From Flavobacterium urumqiense (GTDB lineage: Bacteria > Bacteroidota > Bacteroidia > Flavobacteriales > Flavobacteriaceae), in assembly GCF_900108015.1 (NCBI RefSeq), contig NZ_FNVP01000014.1:1-64000 (forward strand): 64,000 nt of DNA. Reading direction: 5' to 3'. Positions 59,308 through 64,000 of the stretch are shown here, piece after piece. The notes below the pieces were generated by a model. That model ran no database searches. It was not told the DNA's origin and saw only the letters and a program-made list of their open reading frames with translations. How positions within the stretch are numbered: position 1 is the first letter of the stretch; every line of letters starts with the position of its first letter. Position numbers and translations under genes: made by a program.

Positions 59308-62139
59308 ATGTTAGACAAAGACAATACCATTGAAGTTCAAGGCGCTCGCGTTCACAACTTAAAAAATATAGATGTTTCTATTCCTCGTGAAAAACTGGTC
59401 GTAATTACCGGTCTTTCGGGTTCTGGAAAATCCTCCTTAGCTTTCGATACCATTTATGCCGAAGGGCAAAGGCGTTATGTGGAAACTTTTTCTGCTTATG
59501 CGCGACAATTTCTGGGTGGTTTAGAACGTCCTGATGTCGATAAAATTGACGGACTTTCGCCAGTAATTGCCATCGAACAAAAAACGACCAGTAAAAGCCC
59601 GCGTTCCACCGTGGGAACTATCACTGAGATTTATGATTTTCTGCGTTTGCTATATGCTCGTGGCGCTGATGCATACAGCTACAACACTGGAGAGAAGATG
59701 GTTTCCTATTCTGATGAGCAGATCAAAGATTTAATTATTCAAGATTTTACTGGAAAACGTATCAATATTTTAGCTCCGGTTATTCGGGCTCGAAAAGGAC
59801 ATTATGCCGAGCTTTTTCAACAAATTGCCAAACAAGGTTTTCTTAAAGTTCGAGTAAACGGCGATGTGCTGGATATTACTTTAGGAATGAAATTAGACCG
59901 TTATAAAACCCACGACATCGAAATTGTTGTGGATCGAATGGTGATTGAAGATACGCTAGATAACGAAAAACGTTTGACTGAAAGTATCAATACGGCCATG
60001 CATCACGGAGAAAATGTATTGATGGTTTTAGACCAAGATTCTAATGAAGTACGATTTTTTAGCAGGAATTTGATGTGTCCCTCTACCGGTATTTCCTACC
60101 AGAATCCGGAACCCAATTTATTTTCTTTCAACTCGCCAAAAGGGGCTTGTGATCATTGCAACGGATTAGGAACGGTAAATGAAATTAACCCAAAGAAAAT
60201 TATTCCGAATCCAAAATTATCGATAAAAGCTGGTGGATTTGCTCCATTAGGCGAATACAAATCCTCTTGGATTTTTAAGCAATTAGAAATCATAGGCGAA
60301 AAATATGGTTTCAAATTGACGGATGCCATCGAAAAAATTCCGCAGGAAGCTATGGAAATGATTTTGAATGGCGGCAAAGAAAAATTTACGATTAATTCTA
60401 AAGATTTAGGCGTTGCACGAGAATATAAAATCGATTTTGAAGGCATTTCACATTTCATCAAAAATCAGCATGACGAGAGTGGTTCTACAAGCATAAAACG
60501 TTGGGCAAAGGAATTCATGGACGAAATAAAATGTCCTGTTTGTGAAGGTTCCCGTTTGAAAAAAGAAGCGCAATTCTTTAAAATCAATGAAAAAAATATT
60601 ACCGAATTGTGCAATATGGACATTTCGGATTTGACCGCTTGGTTTTATGATTTAGACAATCACTTGTCGGATAAACAGAAGCGTATCGCTACTGAAGTAA
60701 TCAAAGAAATCAAGGATCGATTAAACTTTTTGATGAATGTAGGTCTGGATTATTTGGCTTTAAGCCGAAGTTCAAAATCACTTTCGGGTGGTGAGGCACA
60801 ACGTATCCGTTTGGCTACTCAAATTGGTTCGCAACTAGTCGGTGTTTTGTATATTCTGGATGAGCCGAGTATTGGTTTACACCAAAGAGATAATGACAAA
60901 CTGATTCATTCTTTGGAGCAATTACGCGATATTGGAAACTCGGTGATTGTAGTGGAACACGACAAAGACATGATTGAACGTGCTGATTATGTAATTGATA
61001 TTGGTCCAAAAGCAGGAAAATATGGAGGAGAAATCATCAGCAAAGGAACCCCTGCCGAAATCTTAAAACATCATACCATAACGGCGATGTACATGAATGG
61101 CGAGATGAAAATTGAAGTTCCAAAAAAACGTCGGGAAGGAAATGGAAAATTCCTAAAACTAACCGGAGCAACAGGAAATAACCTGAAAAATGTTTCGATA
61201 GAATTACCTTTAGGCAAAATGATTTGCGTAACCGGAGTTTCAGGAAGTGGAAAATCAACTTTAATTAATGAGACGCTCTACCCTATTTTGAACGCGTATT
61301 ATTTTAATGGTGTTAAAAAACCGCAACCGTATAAAAAAATTGAAGGATTGGAACATATCGATAAAGTTATTGATGTTGACCAAAGCCCTATTGGCAGAAC
61401 GCCACGAAGCAATCCGGCAACTTATACCGAAGTTTTCACCGAAATCAGAAATTTGTTTACGATGACTTCTGAAAGTATGATTCGTGGTTATAAAGCGGGT
61501 CGTTTTAGTTTTAATGTAAAAGGCGGGCGTTGTGAAACCTGCCAAGGTTCAGGCGTACGAACAATTGAAATGAATTTTTTACCCGATGTGTATGTAGAAT
61601 GTGAAACCTGCCAAGGAAAACGCTTTAACAGGGAAACATTGGAGATTCGATTCAAAGGGAAATCCATTTCTGATGTGTTGAATATGACCGTGGATGAAGC
61701 GGTTCCGTTTTTTGAAATGATTCCGAAGATTTACAGAAAAGTTAAAACCATTCAGGATGTTGGTTTGGGCTACATTACACTTGGACAACAAAGCACAACG
61801 CTTTCCGGCGGTGAGGCACAACGAATCAAACTGGCAGGAGAATTGTCTAAAAAAGATACTGGAAATACCTTTTATATTTTGGACGAACCGACAACTGGAT
61901 TGCATTTTGAAGACATCAGAGTACTAATGGAAGTGATAAATAAACTGGTTGATAAAGGAAATACGATTTTGATTATCGAACACAATATGGACGTAATCAA
62001 ATTAGCAGATTACATTATTGACATTGGTCCCGAAGGAGGAAAAGGTGGCGGACAACTTATTGCCAAAGGAACTCCGGAAGAAATTATAAAAAATAAAAAA
62101 AGCTACACGGCGCAATTCTTAAAAAAAGAATTACTTTAG
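59308..62139 (+). CDS. uvrA: Excinuclease ABC subunit A
   Basis: A 943-residue damage-recognition ATPase of nucleotide excision repair. Both ABC modules are complete: first Walker [21 protein letters not shown], signature [20 protein letters not shown] and Walker [16 protein letters not shown]; second Walker [16 protein letters not shown], signature [16 protein letters not shown] and Walker [16 protein letters not shown]. Zinc modules include [10 protein letters not shown] and the pair CETCQGSG with CETCQGKR. It loads UvrB at lesions as a dimer. Length and order are standard. Confidence 0.98.
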   Translation: MLDKDNTIEVQGARVHNLKNIDVSIPREKLVVITGLSGSGKSSLAFDTIYAEGQRRYVETFSAYARQFLGGLERPDVDKIDGLSPVIAIEQKTTSKSPRSTVGTITEIYDFLRLLYARGADAYSYNTGEKMVSYSDEQIKDLIIQDFTGKRINILAPVIRARKGHYAELFQQIAKQGFLKVRVNGDVLDITLGMKLDRYKTHDIEIVVDRMVIEDTLDNEKRLTESINTAMHHGENVLMVLDQDSNEVRFFSRNLMCPSTGISYQNPEPNLFSFNSPKGACDHCNGLGTVNEINPKKIIPNPKLSIKAGGFAPLGEYKSSWIFKQLEIIGEKYGFKLTDAIEKIPQEAMEMILNGGKEKFTINSKDLGVAREYKIDFEGISHFIKNQHDESGSTSIKRWAKEFMDEIKCPVCEGSRLKKEAQFFKINEKNITELCNMDISDLTAWFYDLDNHLSDKQKRIATEVIKEIKDRLNFLMNVGLDYLALSRSSKSLSGGEAQRIRLATQIGSQLVGVLYILDEPSIGLHQRDNDKLIHSLEQLRDIGNSVIVVEHDKDMIERADYVIDIGPKAGKYGGEIISKGTPAEILKHHTITAMYMNGEMKIEVPKKRREGNGKFLKLTGATGNNLKNVSIELPLGKMICVTGVSGSGKSTLINETLYPILNAYYFNGVKKPQPYKKIEGLEHIDKVIDVDQSPIGRTPRSNPATYTEVFTEIRNLFTMTSESMIRGYKAGRFSFNVKGGRCETCQGSGVRTIEMNFLPDVYVECETCQGKRFNRETLEIRFKGKSISDVLNMTVDEAVPFFEMIPKIYRKVKTIQDVGLGYITLGQQSTTLSGGEAQRIKLAGELSKKDTGNTFYILDEPTTGLHFEDIRVLMEVINKLVDKGNTILIIEHNMDVIKLADYIIDIGPEGGKGGGQLIAKGTPEEIIKNKKSYTAQFLKKELL

Positions 62140-62175
62140 TATACATAAAAAATAAAAAAATAATTTGTGCAAATT

Positions 62176-62535
62176 ATGAATTTAAAAGAAGCGTTCAGTA
62201 ATGTCGAAAACTACTTTTCACCTAAAATAATTGGTGAAGTGAATGATCAATTTATTAAAGTGGCAAAAATCAAAGGCCAAGATTTGCCATGGCACAATCA
62301 TGAAAATGAAGATGAATTATTTTACATTGTAGAAGGAGAACTTTTAATGGAAATTCAAAACGAACCTAAATTCACTTTGAAAAAAGGTGATTTATTTGTG
62401 GTGAAAAAAGGTGTAAATCATAGAGTTTCTTCGACTGACGAATGTTTAATAATGCTTATAGAATCAAAAACTACTGAACATACTGGTAAAGTTATATCCA
62501 AAATAACAAAATCCATTGAACAGCAAACGTATTAA
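62176..62535 (+). CDS. Small cupin domain protein
   Basis: 119 residues from MNLKEAFSNVENYFSPKIIG; an ATG nine bases upstream is also possible. The cupin motifs are LPWHNHENEDELFYIVEGEL (His, His, Glu ligands) near residue 40 and FVVKKGVNHRVSSTDEC (His) near residue 80. It is a single-domain metal-binding barrel, probably cytosolic. Enzymatic role is unknown. It is 27-36 bases after uvrA and might be read through from it. Confidence 0.9.
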   Translation: MNLKEAFSNVENYFSPKIIGEVNDQFIKVAKIKGQDLPWHNHENEDELFYIVEGELLMEIQNEPKFTLKKGDLFVVKKGVNHRVSSTDECLIMLIESKTTEHTGKVISKITKSIEQQTY

Positions 62536-62542
62536 ATTTGCC

Positions 62543-62622
62543 TAGCCCTGATAGCAATGGAAATCCTTTATTGTTTTTCTTTAAAACAATAAAGATTGAA
62601 ATGGATAGCAGGAAATAGCTCC
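62543..62622 (+). repeat. Structured two-box intergenic element, copy 3
   Basis: The left box is TAGCCCTGATAGCAATGGAA followed by ATCC; the right box is GATTGAAATGGATAGCAGGA, then AATAGCTCC. Between them CTTTATTGTTTT at 62566-62577 pairs perfectly over 12 bp with AAAACAATAAAG at 62583-62594 around TCTTT. It is between the cupin and LOG genes and reads in their direction. No strong terminator follows, unlike copies 1 and 2. Confidence 0.65.
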
Positions 62623-62656
62623 AAAAAAAAACAGAAATTAAATTATATTTTTGAAA

Positions 62657-63385
62657 ATGAGATTAGAAGATTTTGATAATGATGAGGATAAAGTTATCCA
62701 AGACAGATTAAAAAGGAAGACTTGGAATGAAATAAGAACCAATGATAGCTGGGCGATTTTTAAAATCATGGCCGAATTTGTAAATGGTTACGAAAGCATG
62801 GGGCGCATAGGTCCGTGTGTAACAATTTTTGGTTCTGCCAGAACAAAACCAGAACATGATTATTATTTGCTTGCCGAAAAAATTGCGTATAAAATAAGTA
62901 AAGCGGGTTATGGCGTGATAACTGGTGGTGGACCCGGAATTATGGAAGCAGGTAATAAAGGCGCGCATTTAGGCGGTGGAACTTCGGTGGGACTGAATAT
63001 TGTATTACCATTTGAGCAACATTACAATCCTTATATTGACAGTGATAAAAATTTGAATTTTGATTATTTCTTTGTTCGAAAAGTGATGTTTGTTAAATAT
63101 TCCCAAGGTTTTGTGGTAATGCCAGGAGGTTTTGGAACTATGGACGAATTATTTGAAGCGATGACTTTAATTCAGACAAAAAAAATAGCCAAATTCCCTA
63201 TTATATTGGTAGGAACCAGTTTTTGGTCGGGATTGGTTGATTGGATTAAAACGGTATTAGTAGAAAAAGAAGGTACAGTTCACGCTCAAGATTTGAATTT
63301 ATTTAAAATTGTCGACACTGAAGATGAGGTGGTTGACGTTTTAGATAAATTTTATAAAAAATATGATTTATCTCCGAATTTCTAA
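62657..63385 (+). CDS. LOG family protein (TIGR00730, lysine-decarboxylase-like fold)
   Basis: 242 residues from the ATG at 62657; a TTG six bases upstream is less likely. The Rossmann-fold LOG signature is GFVVMPGGFGTMDELFEAMT near residue 160 (PGGxGTxxE), and GYGVITGGGPGIMEAGNKGA near residue 83 binds nucleotide. Members cleave ribose-5-phosphate from nucleoside monophosphates, including cytokinin precursors. The N-terminal 50 residues extend beyond plant LOG proteins. No decarboxylase activity is expected. Confidence 0.93.
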   Translation: MRLEDFDNDEDKVIQDRLKRKTWNEIRTNDSWAIFKIMAEFVNGYESMGRIGPCVTIFGSARTKPEHDYYLLAEKIAYKISKAGYGVITGGGPGIMEAGNKGAHLGGGTSVGLNIVLPFEQHYNPYIDSDKNLNFDYFFVRKVMFVKYSQGFVVMPGGFGTMDELFEAMTLIQTKKIAKFPIILVGTSFWSGLVDWIKTVLVEKEGTVHAQDLNLFKIVDTEDEVVDVLDKFYKKYDLSPNF

Positions 63386-63389
63386 GAAT

Positions 63390-63415
63390 AAGCTGCCTAA
63401 AAGCAGCTTTTTTTA
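63390..63415 (+). terminator. Terminator after the LOG gene
   Basis: AAGCTGC at 63390-63396 pairs with GCAGCTT at 63403-63409, followed by a T-tract. Confidence 0.85.
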
Positions 63416-63495
63416 TTTTATTTTGAACCGACATTTCTTCATTTAATGTTTAATAATAAGTACATTTATTTTTTATTAAATTTTAAATTATTTAC

Positions 63496-64000
63496 TTGAA
63501 ATCACTCTACAAAATCATCGTTTTAATTCTTGTTTTATTGGCTTCAATAAAACAATATGGACAACATCATTCTACAATGACTGTTGAATTGAATCCAGCC
63601 AATAAAACATTGAATATAGAGCAAGAAATCACTTTTTTTAATCAATCAAATGATACTTTAACGTCGATTGTTTTGAATGATTGGAACAATGCATATTCTA
63701 ATAAAAATACACCATTAGCCAAGCGCTTTTCTGATGAGTTTTATAGAGGTTTTCATTTGGCTAAAGAGGAAGAACGAGGAAGTACCAAAAATTTAATCAT
63801 TACTGATAAAAGTCAATTAGTGCTTACTTGGGAACGAACAGATAAAAATCCAGACTTTATCGATGTTAAATTAAGAGATAAATTAATTCCAAACCAAAAA
63901 ATCGTTTTACACCTTACTTATATTGCTAAAATACCAAGTGAGAAATTCACCAAATACGGTTATAATGATAAAGGTGAAATGAACCTTAAAAACTGGTTTC
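63496..64000 (+). CDS. Exported M1-like metallopeptidase, 5' part
   Basis: The frame is open to the window edge and encodes at least 168 residues. A TTG start is the best choice, because an in-frame TAA lies at 63484-63486 and no ATG falls between that stop and the signal peptide. The product begins LKSLYKIIVLILVLLASIKQ, a signal peptide, then TMTVELNPANKTLNIEQEIT and LNDWNNAYSNKNTPLAKRFS. This is the N-terminal beta domain style of flavobacterial M1 family peptidases. The zinc motif would lie beyond the window. Confidence 0.7.
   Translation, partial: MKSLYKIIVLILVLLASIKQYGQHHSTMTVELNPANKTLNIEQEITFFNQSNDTLTSIVLNDWNNAYSNKNTPLAKRFSDEFYRGFHLAKEEERGSTKNLIITDKSQLVLTWERTDKNPDFIDVKLRDKLIPNQKIVLHLTYIAKIPSEKFTKYGYNDKGEMNLKNWF

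Overview
The window is a low-GC chromosomal segment from a member of the Flavobacteriaceae, most likely Flavobacterium. The evidence is the gliding-motility ABC genes gldF and gldG, Bacteroidota promoters of the TTG/TTTG-N19-TAnnTTTG type, outer-membrane efflux and TonB/FecR/ECF-sigma systems, and many Bacteroidota-restricted families such as DUF4294. The identification rests on gene content, not on a 16S gene.

Layout. 1-355: gene-free stretch with palindromes and the first copy of a structured repeat. 0.36-8.6 kb: DUF4294 protein, M42 aminopeptidase and a tripartite RND efflux operon. 9-17 kb: purC, an S9 peptidase, a Cof-type HAD phosphatase, the hmp-nsrR nitric-oxide module with a visible NsrR-like operator, and a PhoH ATPase. 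17-22 kb: a SAM-hydrolase-family gene, a small monooxygenase-like protein, gldF-gldG and dnaN. 22-27.4 kb: a membrane-anchored MutS-like ATPase, a universal stress protein with a dead tandem paralogue, and mnmE. 27.4-30.1 kb: a decayed accessory patch directly after mnmE, holding an internally deleted IS21 element, a nonsense-interrupted ORF, a GYF_2 membrane protein and a broken 2H-phosphoesterase-like gene. 30-34.4 kb: a 2OG-Fe(II) oxygenase, a BchI-like AAA+ ATPase with a BchD-like VWA partner, a YchJ protein and two tiny proteins. 35-40.2 kb: a CHASE/PAS histidine kinase with a receiver-only regulator and several small proteins, including a J-domain-KTSC fusion.

40.5-46 kb: a TlpA-like thioredoxin lipoprotein interrupted by an in-frame TGA, tRNA-Tyr with a near-perfect promoter and terminator, a SIMPL protein, a rhomboid protease, an acyltransferase and a class V aminotransferase. 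46.4-53.2 kb: a surface-signalling locus. On the minus strand it holds a repeat-bearing lipoprotein, an archaemetzincin-like metalloprotease lipoprotein and a beta-barrel protein with a premature stop. On the plus strand it holds an ECF sigma factor, a FecR anti-sigma factor and an STN-bearing TonB-dependent receptor. 53.3-64 kb: glmM, an ACP phosphodiesterase-like gene, gamma-glutamyltransferase, an AlkD-type remnant, a ClC channel, uvrA, a cupin, a LOG-family protein and the start of an M1-like peptidase.

Two themes stand out. First, gene decay is heavy: eight genes or remnants are broken by nonsense codons, frameshifts or internal deletions, and several sit beside intact, related or unrelated housekeeping genes. 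Second, a family of structured intergenic elements occurs three times. Each has two conserved boxes around a variable hairpin, and two of the three are followed closely by a terminator-like hairpin. I found no CRISPR array, prophage, integrase gene or clear defence system. The best candidates for new biology are the structured element family and the 46-53 kb surface locus.
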